Assembly: GCF_014048465.1 (NCBI RefSeq)
Contig: NZ_PDLY01000004.1
Span: 124,001-188,000 of the forward strand
Direction: 5' to 3'
Source of the DNA: Bombella mellum
GTDB lineage: Bacteria > Pseudomonadota > Alphaproteobacteria > Acetobacterales > Acetobacteraceae
Length of the DNA: 64,000 nucleotides
In this document: positions 44,576-54,021 of the stretch, piece by piece
How positions within the stretch are numbered: position 1 is the first letter of the stretch
Layout of the letters: each line of letters begins with the position of its first letter
Made by a program: the position numbers and the translations under genes
Notes under the pieces: model-generated
What the model was told of the DNA's origin: nothing
Databases searched by the model: none
The model's input: the letters and a program-made list of their open reading frames with translations, nothing else

Positions 44576-47500
44576 ATGTTTATCGAAAAATTCATCACAT
44601 GGTGCTTCGGCCATCGCAAGGCTGTCGCCTTTCTCACCATCGCCCTGTTCATCACCGGCATGGTGGCGTGGAAACAGCTGCCCGTGGAGGCCTACCCGGA
44701 CCTCGGGCCAGCCAGCGTCCTGGTGACGACCCAGGTCAACGGCCTTGCCGCCGAGGAGATGGAGCATCAGGTCACCACGCCTGTCGAACGTGAGCTTGCT
44801 GCCGTTCCCGGTGTCGTGGAGAGCCGCTCCAGCACGACCTTCGGCCTCTCCCTGATCACGCTCATCTTTGATGACGGCACGGACATCTACCGTGCCCGCC
44901 AGCTGGTGCAGAGCCAGCTTGACGGCCTCCAGCTGACAGGCGGTGCCCAGCCCTCCCTTGGCCCCATCTCCGGAGCCAGCGGAGAAATCTACCGCTACAC
45001 GGTGGAATCGGACGACCGGGACCTCATGACCATCTCCGACGTGCAGAGATGGGAAATCATCCCTGCCCTCCAGCGGGTGCCCGGCGTGGTGAACATCGAC
45101 AATTTCGGCGGGTTCACACGGGAATACCAGCTGATCCTCGACCCCAACGCCCTCATCCGGTACGGCATCAGCGTCAGTGACGTGATGAACGCCATCCGCA
45201 ACAGCAACGCCAATGCTGGCGGCGGCCGTGTCACCCGTGGGGAGCAGTCCTACATCATCCGTGGCGTGGGGCAGATCCACTCTCTGGAGGACATGCGCAA
45301 CACCGTCATCGGCCATCACGACGGCGTGCCCATTTTCCTCTCCGAACTGGGACGGATCGAGTTCGGCCATCAGGTCCGGGAAGGGATGCTCGGCAAGAAC
45401 GGCAACCCTGACACGATCGAAGGTGTCGTGACGATGCTGCGTGGGGCCAATCCCTCGCAGGTGCTGGATGACCTCCACGCCGCCGTCAACAAACTTCAGG
45501 AACAGCTCAAGTCCCGGCACATCCGCATCGTTCCGTATCTTGACCGTGACAACCTCGTAAAATCCACCACCGACAAGGTCAGCGAGACCATTCTGGAGGG
45601 GATCGGCCTCGTGCTGGTCATCCTCACCTTCTTCCTCGGCTCGCCCCGCAGTGCCGCCATCACGGCGGTGACCATCCCCTTCGCCCTCTCCTTCGCCTTC
45701 ATCCTCATGCGGGCCTGCGGCATGGCGGCCAACCTCTTCTCCCTCGGAGCCGTGGATTTTGGCGTGATCGTCGACGGGGCCATCGTCATCACCGAGGTCA
45801 TCCTCCGCCACAGGGAGGAACACCCCAACCTCCCGCTGAACCAGCCGGACATTCTGGCCATCACCCGCCGTGCGGGACGGGCCATCTTCGCCTCCACCAT
45901 CATCATCGTGGTGGCCTACAGTCCGCTCTTCGCCTTCGAAGGCAGCGAGGCCAAGATATTCCGGCCCATGGCCTGGACCGTCAGCTTCGCCCTGCTGGGT
46001 GCCCTGCTCTGCGCCCTGGCCCTGACCCCCACCATGTCATTCCTGGCCCTGCGCAAGCCACGGCCCATCTGGCACAACAAACCGCTGGACTGGCTGCACA
46101 GGCGGTATGACGGGCTGCTCCGCCACCTGCTGGATCACCCGGTCATACCGTTCATCAGTGCCGGTCTGGCCCTCGTGGCCGTGATCGCCCTAGGCGTCAC
46201 GACAGGGCGGGAGTTCCTGCCCGACCTCGACGAGGGTGCACTCTGGCTCCAGGTGCAGATGCCGACCGGCATCTCCCTTGAGAAAGGACAGGAGAAGGCC
46301 ACGGAAATCCGCCGTGCCGTGCGGGAGTTCCCGGAAACGTCCTATGCCATCACGCAGCTTGGCCGCTCCGATGACGGAACGGACCCTTGGACGCCATCCC
46401 ACATCGAGATGCCCGTCGGCCTGACCCCCTACAGCCAGTGGGCACATGGCGAGACCAAGGCCGAGTTCATCACCAGGCTGCGTGCCCGCCTGAACAGGAT
46501 CGCAGGCATTTCCTTCTCCATCAGCCAGCCGATCGAGGACAACCTCAGCGACCAGCTGGGCGGGGCACACAGCCCGCTCGTGATGCGCATCTATGGTGAC
46601 GATCTTTCCGGCCTGCGTGTTCTGGGCCGACAGGTGGTCGAACAGCTCTGGCGGGTCAAGGGTACCGTGCAGGCCGACATCTTCCAGGAACCCAAGATTC
46701 CACAGATCGAGATCACGCCGGACCGCCTGAAAGCCGCCCGCTATGGCATCAGCATCAATGACATCACCGATGTCATCAACAGTGCCATCGGGGACGAACC
46801 CCTGACCAGCGTGATCGAAGGGGACCGCTTCTACAACGCCACCCTGCGCATCGACAACACGCAGCGTTCCAACCTCCAGCTTCTGGGGCAGATACCGATG
46901 ATCACGAGTGACGGCAGTGCCGTCACGCTCGCCGACGTCGCCCGCATCCGCCTCCAGATGGGCGAGAGCAGCATCGCCCATGAGATGGGCGAACGGCAGA
47001 TCACGCTTCAGGTGGACAATGGCAACCGGCCCATGTCCCTCTATCTTGAGGATGCCCAGAAGCTCATCGACCAGAATGTCCATTACGATCACCAGAAGTT
47101 CCGCATCGAATGGGCCGGGACATTCCAGGAAGCCCAGCACGCCCAGGTCCGTCTGGTGGCCGCCCTTGGCGTCATGTTCGCCGTCATGCTGGGGCTGCTC
47201 TATGCGGAATTCCAGAAGTTCCGCCATGCGCTGCTCATCATCGGCATCGTCCCCCTTGCCGCCCTGGGCGGGCTGGTCGCCCTGCACATGCGGGCCGAGA
47301 CCCTGAACATCGCCACGGCCGTCGGGTTCATCGCCCTGTTCGGGGTCGCCATCCAGAATGGCATCATCATGGTCTCCAACATCAACCGCTACATCAGGGC
47401 GGGTGGGGACATCCGGGAGGCAACGAGGCTGGGCGCAACGGAACGTTTCCGCCCCGTGCTGATGACGGCCACCGTGGCCAGCGTGGGGATGCTGCCAGCC

Positions 47501-47668
47501 GCCATGGCCACCGGCGTGGGAACCGACGTGCAGCGGGGACTGGCCACCGTAGTCGTCGGGGGGCTTGGCATCGCCACCCTGCTGACCCTCCTCATCCTGC
47601 CTGTCTGCTTCTGCCGGATGGAAGAATGGGTCCACCGCCGGGGCAGCCAGAAACAGCAGGAGGCCTGA
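44576..47668 (+). CDS. CzcA/CusA-family RND efflux pump
   Basis: A 1030-residue inner-membrane pump with the standard two-times-six helix layout and two large periplasmic loops. It has KQLPVEAYPDL near the start, the proton-relay region DFGVIVDGAIVI in helix 4 and the second-half motif IALFGVAIQNGIIM. The DFG-x3-DGA pattern places it with heavy-metal efflux (HME) pumps, but the usual VEN that follows reads TEV. Export of divalent metal ions is likely, and another cargo is possible. It is the middle gene of a three-gene operon. Confidence 0.88.
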   Translation: MFIEKFITWCFGHRKAVAFLTIALFITGMVAWKQLPVEAYPDLGPASVLVTTQVNGLAAEEMEHQVTTPVERELAAVPGVVESRSSTTFGLSLITLIFDDGTDIYRARQLVQSQLDGLQLTGGAQPSLGPISGASGEIYRYTVESDDRDLMTISDVQRWEIIPALQRVPGVVNIDNFGGFTREYQLILDPNALIRYGISVSDVMNAIRNSNANAGGGRVTRGEQSYIIRGVGQIHSLEDMRNTVIGHHDGVPIFLSELGRIEFGHQVREGMLGKNGNPDTIEGVVTMLRGANPSQVLDDLHAAVNKLQEQLKSRHIRIVPYLDRDNLVKSTTDKVSETILEGIGLVLVILTFFLGSPRSAAITAVTIPFALSFAFILMRACGMAANLFSLGAVDFGVIVDGAIVITEVILRHREEHPNLPLNQPDILAITRRAGRAIFASTIIIVVAYSPLFAFEGSEAKIFRPMAWTVSFALLGALLCALALTPTMSFLALRKPRPIWHNKPLDWLHRRYDGLLRHLLDHPVIPFISAGLALVAVIALGVTTGREFLPDLDEGALWLQVQMPTGISLEKGQEKATEIRRAVREFPETSYAITQLGRSDDGTDPWTPSHIEMPVGLTPYSQWAHGETKAEFITRLRARLNRIAGISFSISQPIEDNLSDQLGGAHSPLVMRIYGDDLSGLRVLGRQVVEQLWRVKGTVQADIFQEPKIPQIEITPDRLKAARYGISINDITDVINSAIGDEPLTSVIEGDRFYNATLRIDNTQRSNLQLLGQIPMITSDGSAVTLADVARIRLQMGESSIAHEMGERQITLQVDNGNRPMSLYLEDAQKLIDQNVHYDHQKFRIEWAGTFQEAQHAQVRLVAALGVMFAVMLGLLYAEFQKFRHALLIIGIVPLAALGGLVALHMRAETLNIATAVGFIALFGVAIQNGIIMVSNINRYIRAGGDIREATRLGATERFRPVLMTATVASVGMLPAAMATGVGTDVQRGLATVVVGGLGIATLLTLLILPVCFCRMEEWVHRRGSQKQQEA

Positions 47669-47669
47669 C

Positions 47670-49268
47670 ATGACACAGCGTTTCACCCTCTTCCGGCGGA
47701 CCGTGACGGATCGTGACATGACCTCCCGCACGGGGCGGTCCCGGTCGTCCCTTCTGCTCGCCGTAACACTGATCGGTGGCATGGCCTTCGGACTGGGAGG
47801 CTGCATCGTCGGGCCTTCGCCCAAGGACATTCCCCCCCTGCCTGCACAGACGGGCTACAGCCAGAAGGCCATCACGCAGTCCGAGGGCGGCCGGGACAGG
47901 TCACGGGACAGCCTTCTGCGGCGGCAGCATTTCGTGTCCGGTGCCGACGTGGCGGGCCGGTGGTGGGAAGCGTTCCAGAACCCCCGCCTCAACCTGCTGG
48001 TCGAGCAGGCCCTGGCCAACAACATGACCCTGAAGGCCATGCAGGCCGGGCTGCGGGCCGCCTGGGAACAGCGCAGGGTGGAGGGAGCCTCGCTCTATCC
48101 CAGCATCTCGGCCCAGTTCATCCCGACACGCAACAAGACATCCAAGGCCCTCTCGCCTGTTCCCAACAACAATGAGTGGCTCTACAACCTGCATACGGCC
48201 CAGCTGAACGTCGGTTATGTCCCCGACCTCTGGGGCGGGATGCGTCTGGCCATCCGCAATGCCCAGGCACAGGCGGACATCCAGCGTTTCCAGCTGGAGG
48301 CCACGACCCTGACGATGATCTCAAACATCGTCAACACGGCCATCACGGAAGCCGGACTGCGTGAACAGATCAGGGCAAAGGAAGCCCTGATCGCCCAGCA
48401 GATGGCCATGGTCAGCATCAACCAGAAACAGGTCGGGCTTGGAGACCAGTCCCGGATGAGCCAGCTCGCCCTGCGGGACTCTCTGGCCCAGCTACAGGCG
48501 GACCTGCCCCCGCTGCGGACCCAGCTGGCCCAGACACGGGACCAGCTGGCCACGCTTGCCGGTCTCAGCCCCAATGCGGACATGCCCGTCTTTGAGCTGA
48601 AGGATTTCACCCTTCCGCAGCAGCTTCCGCTTTCACTGCCTGCACGGCTTCTGGCACAGCGGCCCGACATCGCCTCCGCCCAGGCGCAGATCCGTGCCGC
48701 CGGTGCCCAGCTGGGCATCGCCATTGCCAACCGTCTGCCCAACGTGCAGCTGAGTGCCCTGCCGGGTGAAGCCGTTGACAGCATGAGCAAGATGTTCAAG
48801 CCCGGCATGGGCAACTGGATGCTGGCTGCCACCGTCACGCAGCCCATCTTTCAGGGCGGGTCCCTGCTCCATGCCCAGCGTGAGGCCAAGGCCAATTACG
48901 AGCAGGCCAAGGACTATTACAGGGCCGCCATCCTCTCGGCCGTCAGTGACGTGGCCGACAGTCTCCACGCCGTGGAACTTGACGGGAACACGCTCATTGC
49001 AGACCAGAACGGCCTTGAGGCCGCCACGCAGGCTCTCCGCATTGCCGAGGCCCAGCACAGGCTGGGCGACAACAGTCGGCTTGATGTTGAGCAGGCCCGC
49101 ATGGCTGTGGCGCAGGACCAGATTTCCGTGGCGCAGGACAAGGTCACCCGCCTTTCCGATACGGTCGGTCTCTTTCAGGCTCTTGGCGGAGGCTGGTGGA
49201 ACCGCAACGACCTTGGCGTCAGCCCCAGGGACGCCAAGCGTCTCTCCACAACGCTGGTTCCGTGGTAA
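47670..49268 (+). CDS. NodT-family outer-membrane efflux lipoprotein
   Basis: A 532-residue outer-membrane factor. It has a lipoprotein signal with lipobox LGGC (Cys45 from the chosen start), then two repeated helical-barrel halves that form the trimeric TolC-like channel (GRWWEAFQNPRLNLLVEQAL, LPARLLAQRPDIASAQAQIR). The ATG at 47670 has AGGAGG six bases upstream; ATG 47718 would give a more usual signal length. It lies one base after the pump stop and completes the tripartite exporter. Confidence 0.9.
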   Translation: MTQRFTLFRRTVTDRDMTSRTGRSRSSLLLAVTLIGGMAFGLGGCIVGPSPKDIPPLPAQTGYSQKAITQSEGGRDRSRDSLLRRQHFVSGADVAGRWWEAFQNPRLNLLVEQALANNMTLKAMQAGLRAAWEQRRVEGASLYPSISAQFIPTRNKTSKALSPVPNNNEWLYNLHTAQLNVGYVPDLWGGMRLAIRNAQAQADIQRFQLEATTLTMISNIVNTAITEAGLREQIRAKEALIAQQMAMVSINQKQVGLGDQSRMSQLALRDSLAQLQADLPPLRTQLAQTRDQLATLAGLSPNADMPVFELKDFTLPQQLPLSLPARLLAQRPDIASAQAQIRAAGAQLGIAIANRLPNVQLSALPGEAVDSMSKMFKPGMGNWMLAATVTQPIFQGGSLLHAQREAKANYEQAKDYYRAAILSAVSDVADSLHAVELDGNTLIADQNGLEAATQALRIAEAQHRLGDNSRLDVEQARMAVAQDQISVAQDKVTRLSDTVGLFQALGGGWWNRNDLGVSPRDAKRLSTTLVPW

Positions 49269-49298
49269 TCTGACCGGACCAGCTCTCCAGACATGAAA

Positions 49299-49331
49299 AA
49301 AGGCCGCCTCCATGCCCCGGAAGCGGCCTTT
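49299..49331. terminator. Bidirectional terminator after the RND operon
   Basis: A 9-bp stem (49299-49307 with 49323-49331) with partially paired inner loop, A-rich on the left and TTTCTTT on the right, between converging genes. Confidence 0.82.
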
Positions 49332-49352
49332 CTTTCAGGAGGTTCTGGCCAC

Positions 49353-49949
49353 TCAGGCAGAAAGCAGCTTCAGCTCCCAGCCTTCTTCTTCTGGAGAGGC
49401 CTTCAGGGGCATGGCATTCGGCAGGCGGACATTGATTTCCAGCCCCATGGCTGCCCGCAGGCCACGGAACAGGGCACCATGCGCCACGATCAGCGGGGCA
49501 CCCTCACCGGCGTCATGCGCCCGGTTCAGGGCCTGGATGCCACGGGTCTTCAGGGTGATGAAATCCTCCCCCTTTTCCGGGACGAAAGTTCCGTCAATCC
49601 ATGTATTGTACCAGTCGCCCATCGGCTTGCCTTCCTGCACTCCGAAGCTGACCTCCTGAAGGTCCTCATCCCCCGTCAGCGGCAGCCTGATGCCCGTCCG
49701 TTCATGAATGGCATCCCGCACATGCTCGGCCGTGACGAAGGCCCGCTTCAGCGGTGATGAAACGATGTGCGTGAAAGGCCGTGCCCCCGTCTCGAACAGC
49801 TCGGCCAGCTGTCTGCCAGCAAGACGGGCCTGCGTCAGACCTGTCTCGTTCAGCGGAATGTCCGTCCGGCCCTGCGAGAGATGCCGGGCATTCCAGTCCG
49901 TTTCACCATGACGAAGAAACCAGAACGGTTCCGCACGAAGCTGTGTCAT
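49353..49949 (-). CDS. Histidine phosphatase (phosphoglycerate mutase-like) family protein
   Basis: A 198-residue member of the histidine phosphatase superfamily. It has the catalytic motif RHGETDWN (His14), the second arginine in VSSPLKRAF, the acid in LQEVSFGVQEG and the second histidine in IVAHGALFRGL. Length is shorter than a classic dPGM, and the motif set fits a broad-specificity phosphatase or alpha-ribazole phosphatase-like enzyme. The true substrate cannot be told. It lies 97 bp downstream of prs on the same strand. Confidence 0.88.
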   Translation of the reverse strand: MTQLRAEPFWFLRHGETDWNARHLSQGRTDIPLNETGLTQARLAGRQLAELFETGARPFTHIVSSPLKRAFVTAEHVRDAIHERTGIRLPLTGDEDLQEVSFGVQEGKPMGDWYNTWIDGTFVPEKGEDFITLKTRGIQALNRAHDAGEGAPLIVAHGALFRGLRAAMGLEINVRLPNAMPLKASPEEEGWELKLLSA

Positions 49950-50046
49950 TCTCTAACCTCTCCCAAAATCCCAATCACCGGGGAGACACCAGCAGCCTGC
50001 CCCATGACAGGCAGGCCGGAAGCCCCCCTGCCAGCAGAGCGGTCCC

Positions 50047-50982
50047 TCAGTCAAACAGTGTGGACACGGAACTTTCGTCCGCAACAGCCCGGATGGCACG
50101 GGCCATCAGGTCAGCCGTGGAAATCTGCCGGATGTTGGTGGCCGCCTTCAGCTCTTCCGTGGCCGGAATGCTGTCCGTCAGGGTCAGCATGGCCAGCGGA
50201 CTGTTCTGCACACGCTCGCAGGCGTTGCCTGTCAGCACGCCGTGAGTGACGTAAGCCTCCACCCCGGCAGCTCCATGCTTCACCAGAGCCTCGGCCGCAT
50301 TGCAGAGTGACCCGCCACTGTCGATGATGTCATCCACCAGAACACAGAAACGGCCCGACACGTCGCCGATCACGTTCATCACCTCGGAGACGCCCGCCCG
50401 TTCACGACGCTTGTCGATGATGGCCAGATCGACATTCAGCCTACGGGCCAGCTGGCGGGCACGCACCACACCCCCCACATCCGGGGACACGATCATCAGC
50501 TTCTCAGGGTCGGGATGGCGGCGTGTCAGGTCCTTCACGAAAAGTGGAGCCGCATAGAGATTGTCCGTGGGGATGTCAAAGAAGCCCTGAATCTGCATGG
50601 CGTGCAGGTCCATCGTCAGGATGCGGTTGGCACCGGCCTCTGTCAGCAGGTTGGCCACCAGCTTGGCACTGATGGGCGTGCGGGGACCTGATTTGCGGTC
50701 CTGGCGGGCATAGCCGAAATAGGGCATCACCGCCGTGACACGCCGTGCAGACCCACGCCGCAGGGCATCCAGAACGACGAGAAGCTCCATCAGATGATCG
50801 TTGGTCGGCGTGCAGGTGCTCTGGAGGACGAACATGTCCTCTCCACGCACATTCTCCTGAATTTCAACAAATACCTCACCATCAGCAAAACGGCGGATGG
50901 ATGTCTTGCACAAGGGAATTCCGAGCTCATCGGCCACAGCCTGAGCCAGAGGCAGGTTACTGTTACAAGCAACGATCTTCAT
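50047..50982 (-). CDS. prs: Ribose-phosphate pyrophosphokinase
   Basis: A 311-residue PRPP synthase that joins ribose-5-phosphate and ATP-derived pyrophosphate. It has the metal and ATP segments ([24 protein letters not shown]) and the PRPP-binding loop ([20 protein letters not shown]). PRPP feeds nucleotide, histidine (hisG here) and NAD synthesis. Length is typical. Transcribed on the minus strand, 160 bp from the J-domain gene. Confidence 0.97.
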   Translation of the reverse strand: MKIVACNSNLPLAQAVADELGIPLCKTSIRRFADGEVFVEIQENVRGEDMFVLQSTCTPTNDHLMELLVVLDALRRGSARRVTAVMPYFGYARQDRKSGPRTPISAKLVANLLTEAGANRILTMDLHAMQIQGFFDIPTDNLYAAPLFVKDLTRRHPDPEKLMIVSPDVGGVVRARQLARRLNVDLAIIDKRRERAGVSEVMNVIGDVSGRFCVLVDDIIDSGGSLCNAAEALVKHGAAGVEAYVTHGVLTGNACERVQNSPLAMLTLTDSIPATEELKAATNIRQISTADLMARAIRAVADESSVSTLFD

Positions 50983-51142
50983 GATGGATACTTTTCATAG
51001 AAGGACAGTAAGAGGCGGTTCAGCCCCTTCTATCAGTCCGCCCGATTAATGTCATGATTTTCCAGCAGTCAGGCCACAGCACGGTAAGTTTACCTCCCAT
51101 TTACCTGAAAAGGGCCTATCCTGCCGCCCCCTGAACAGGGGT

Positions 51143-52732
51143 CTAGAACTGCCTATACTGCTTTGCATACTGATATGCCTGTGTGATCTCTGCCGTCCGG
51201 CGGACGGCCTTTTCATAGGCGGCTCCCCCTATGTGGGCAAAACGGTCGGGATGATGCTGCTTGATCAGCCGCCTGTAGGCACCGATGATTTCCTCCCGGG
51301 TTGCCCGCTCCGAGACTTCCAGCACGACATGCCAGGCCCTGCCGCCGCTCCCTGAAGAAGAACCGGAACGCTGCCGCTGCTGGCGACGGGCCCGCTCCCC
51401 CTGCCGCCGCCTTTCCCTCTCGGCTTCCTCCGCCCGTTTCTGCTGCTCCTGCTGGCGTCTCGTTCTGGCCTCGCCCGCCTTTGCCACCTGTTGCAGCAGG
51501 CCATGCACATGAACGGAGCAGCGATAAAAATCCTGCCATGTCCGCCCCTTTCCCAGCTCTTCCAGAATGCTCCGGGCCGTCCCGCCCCTGATCGGCCGGA
51601 CGAGGCCCACCAGAAACCGGAAGCAGCTCCCCAGACGGCGTTCCACGAGATGCTCCAGAAGCTGCTCCCCCCGGGCAATGTCCAGCTCCCTGATCCAGCC
51701 AGCCCACAGCATGCCAGCCTTCTGATAACAGTCCCGCTCCCTGTCCGACGAGAACCCGACCTTCGCCTTTTTGCCGAAACGCCACCTCTGGTAAAAAACG
51801 AGCCCCCCGACCAGAACCAGCAGAATCTTCAGACTGAACAGGACTTCGACGACCTGCCAGATCACGCCGACCAGTTTCATTGGCACCAGCAGAACAGGCA
51901 GCACCAGCTTCCACAGCTCCGTCAGGAGGCCCCCGGCCGTCTGCATGACCAGACCATACAGATGCACCATAATCTTCAGGACAGCAGGGCCGCCTCCGTG
52001 ACCATCATGTACTGGCCCGGGACCTGCATCATGACCCGATGGCACAGTCTGCCCCGACCCGTCACCAGCCGGACGGGACATGTCCTGCACAACCGTGGAA
52101 ACCCTGCCGTGCGGGACGGACATTTTTCCGTCATTTCCGGCAGCCAGAAGCTCCGGCAGGAGCATGCGGGCATCCTCATCCCCCAGAAAACCATCCTGAT
52201 GGGGCTGCCCTGTCTGTTCCTGCCACCGGAGAATAGCCTCCCGGGTTGTGTCCCCATAAACCCCATCAACTGTCGAACCGCCGAACAGATACCCCAGATT
52301 CCTCAGCCGCTCCTGAAGGGCCAGATGGTCGTCTATCGGCCGGACAGCCTCCTCATGGGCCCTGCCTGTCAGGCGTGCCCGGTACCGGTCCGTGACCTGT
52401 CCCACGATCCGCTGATAACAGGCCGCAGGACTCTCGCCATAAATGCCATCTGCCGGGAAACAGTCCTGCACCGCCTCAAGATCATGGGCCAGACCGGTCC
52501 TGAGCTGGGGCAGGAGATAGACCGGACTCTGATGACGCAGGGCATAATAGGCCTGATCCAGAACCAGAAGACTTCTGGCTGAATCGGAATCAGCACATAG
52601 AAGAACCTGAACCGGTACGTCCCTGTTTACATGGGCACAGTCAAAATCAGGATGATAGATTCTGGCAGAAGCTGTCGAACAGCCGATGAATACGCATGAA
52701 ATCAGGGCCGTTTTCAGGAAAAGGAGACGCAT
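51143..52732 (-). CDS. Membrane J-domain protein with periplasmic peptidoglycan-binding-like region
   Basis: A 529-residue fusion. Residues 1-20 are a signal with a possible lipobox (FIGC, Cys18). Residues 28-110 resemble a DUF1311/LprI-like cysteine-rich region. Residues 134-192 form a peptidoglycan-binding-domain repeat (LQERLRNLGY, then DGVYGDTTREAIL). A Gly/Asp/His-rich linker leads to a hydrophobic zone (251-315) with one or more helices. A charged region, then a Glu/Arg coiled coil (420-455), ends in a J-domain (463-529) with HPD intact at 494-496. The J-domain must face the cytosol to meet DnaK. Function is unknown. This architecture is unusual. Confidence 0.8.
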   Translation of the reverse strand: MRLLFLKTALISCVFIGCSTASARIYHPDFDCAHVNRDVPVQVLLCADSDSARSLLVLDQAYYALRHQSPVYLLPQLRTGLAHDLEAVQDCFPADGIYGESPAACYQRIVGQVTDRYRARLTGRAHEEAVRPIDDHLALQERLRNLGYLFGGSTVDGVYGDTTREAILRWQEQTGQPHQDGFLGDEDARMLLPELLAAGNDGKMSVPHGRVSTVVQDMSRPAGDGSGQTVPSGHDAGPGPVHDGHGGGPAVLKIMVHLYGLVMQTAGGLLTELWKLVLPVLLVPMKLVGVIWQVVEVLFSLKILLVLVGGLVFYQRWRFGKKAKVGFSSDRERDCYQKAGMLWAGWIRELDIARGEQLLEHLVERRLGSCFRFLVGLVRPIRGGTARSILEELGKGRTWQDFYRCSVHVHGLLQQVAKAGEARTRRQQEQQKRAEEAERERRRQGERARRQQRQRSGSSSGSGGRAWHVVLEVSERATREEIIGAYRRLIKQHHPDRFAHIGGAAYEKAVRRTAEITQAYQYAKQYRQF

Positions 52733-52848
52733 GGCAGTCCATTTATTACATGGTATTCATTTCTATAATTTGATTGTCTCACCCTGTCTATTCCTGCCGC
52801 TCCCGTCCAGAAAAGCCCTGCACTGTCAGCAGACAAGGCATAAAAAGA

Positions 52849-52871
52849 GGCGTTCCGGATACCGGAACGCC
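52849..52871 (-). terminator. Intrinsic terminator after the lipoprotein gene
   Basis: Perfect 10-bp stem (52849-52858 with 52862-52871) with a three-base loop. On the minus strand it is followed by TCTTTTTA, 42 bases past the stop of the gene at 52914. Confidence 0.85.
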
Positions 52872-52913
52872 CCACAGGCATGGACAGACCAAGGCCGCAC
52901 GCCCCGTCTTCCA

Positions 52914-53936
52914 TCATTTTGAAGACCCCGGAACGGCCTGATCGGGGGCCGACACGAACTTCTTCATGCCATCCTTTTCCCGGGACGCCTCACCGCCAAC
53001 ATCGGGCTGGGCCAGGGACGCTTTCCGTGACCTGCCTGAATAGTTGGTGATGATGGTCCGCACGGCCTCGGCGGCCTCCTGGGCAGCGGCCCCGGCCACG
53101 TCGGCCCAGGGACCATCCAGCGAATGGGCCGGCACGTCATGCACCTGCGTGGCGGCCCCCGCCTCCACACCCTGCGGGGTCAGGACACGCCAGATGATCG
53201 TGACCTGCTGCTTCGGTCCTTCATCCGGTCCGGGCGCATCCGGAGATGGCCTGATGCTGACCTCCGTCTTCACGATGTAGTCGGCCCCGTCATGCGTGGT
53301 CTGCACGCTGTTATGACCGTCCGGCAGCATCATGTAGAATGCCTCGGCCAGTGATTTGTTGCCATCGCCCGGCGCACCCGTGACGCCATCGAAACAGATG
53401 CGGGCGGAGCGGTGCATGAGGCTTTTCGGGTCATCCATCATCATCCGTGTCTGAATCTCCGTCAGTTCACGGGCGATTTCAGGAGCCATCTGCAAGGCGA
53501 CCGTGTTCAGGGCCTCGGGATCAGCACTGCGCCACCCTTCCTCATCAATCACGGCCCCAAAGCCACGGGCCCGCACCCGACCATCCGGCCCCACGATCGC
53601 ATAACGGGGACGGATGCCGCCATTCTCCGCCCGGACAGCCCCCAGACGGACCCACCAGTCTCCCGGCTCCGGCACCTTCGCCACCGCAGGAATGGACTGC
53701 CCGACCAGGGCGATCACGACATCCCGTGCCCACATGGCCGTGGCGGCCCGCCACGGGGCCTTCGCCGGTACGGGAACGGGCACGGCGAGCCGCACGGGGG
53801 GAATGTTGTCCCGCACGAGGTGCTGGGCCTGATTGCCCGGATTATGGGCAAACGGCCTGTAGACCTGAAGGCAGCCTCCCAGTCCGAGGAGAGGCACGCA
53901 CAGCCCCGATACCAGCAGCGCACGACAGAAGCGCAT
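52914..53936 (-). CDS. Hypothetical lipoprotein
   Basis: A 340-residue protein with a lipoprotein signal (LLVSGLCVPLLGLGGC, Cys near residue 22). The mature chain has no family I recognise. It is soluble, with mixed strands and helices, and its ends are low-complexity (Pro/Val at the N-side and charged at the C-side). The longer ATG at 53969 would place the signal too far inside, so 53936 is chosen. It lies between a TonB gene and the J-domain protein on the same strand, so an envelope role is likely. Conserved only in relatives, if at all. Confidence 0.65.
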   Translation of the reverse strand: MRFCRALLVSGLCVPLLGLGGCLQVYRPFAHNPGNQAQHLVRDNIPPVRLAVPVPVPAKAPWRAATAMWARDVVIALVGQSIPAVAKVPEPGDWWVRLGAVRAENGGIRPRYAIVGPDGRVRARGFGAVIDEEGWRSADPEALNTVALQMAPEIARELTEIQTRMMMDDPKSLMHRSARICFDGVTGAPGDGNKSLAEAFYMMLPDGHNSVQTTHDGADYIVKTEVSIRPSPDAPGPDEGPKQQVTIIWRVLTPQGVEAGAATQVHDVPAHSLDGPWADVAGAAAQEAAEAVRTIITNYSGRSRKASLAQPDVGGEASREKDGMKKFVSAPDQAVPGSSK

Positions 53937-54021
53937 GAACAGCCCACTTTCCCTGCAATGTTTGGACAATGCTGGACAGCTTAACGCCCTTTCCCGCTCA
54001 TGACCACAGGGGGAGCGACCT

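Noticed and set aside
46190-47830. 546-residue minus-strand frame opposite the RND pump
   Set aside because: Antisense shadow of a certain gene, with a low-complexity Asp/Gly/His/Gln sequence.
49994-50014. Hairpin after prs as a terminator
   Set aside because: A 7-bp stem with a long loop and no T-run; not strong enough to list as a feature.
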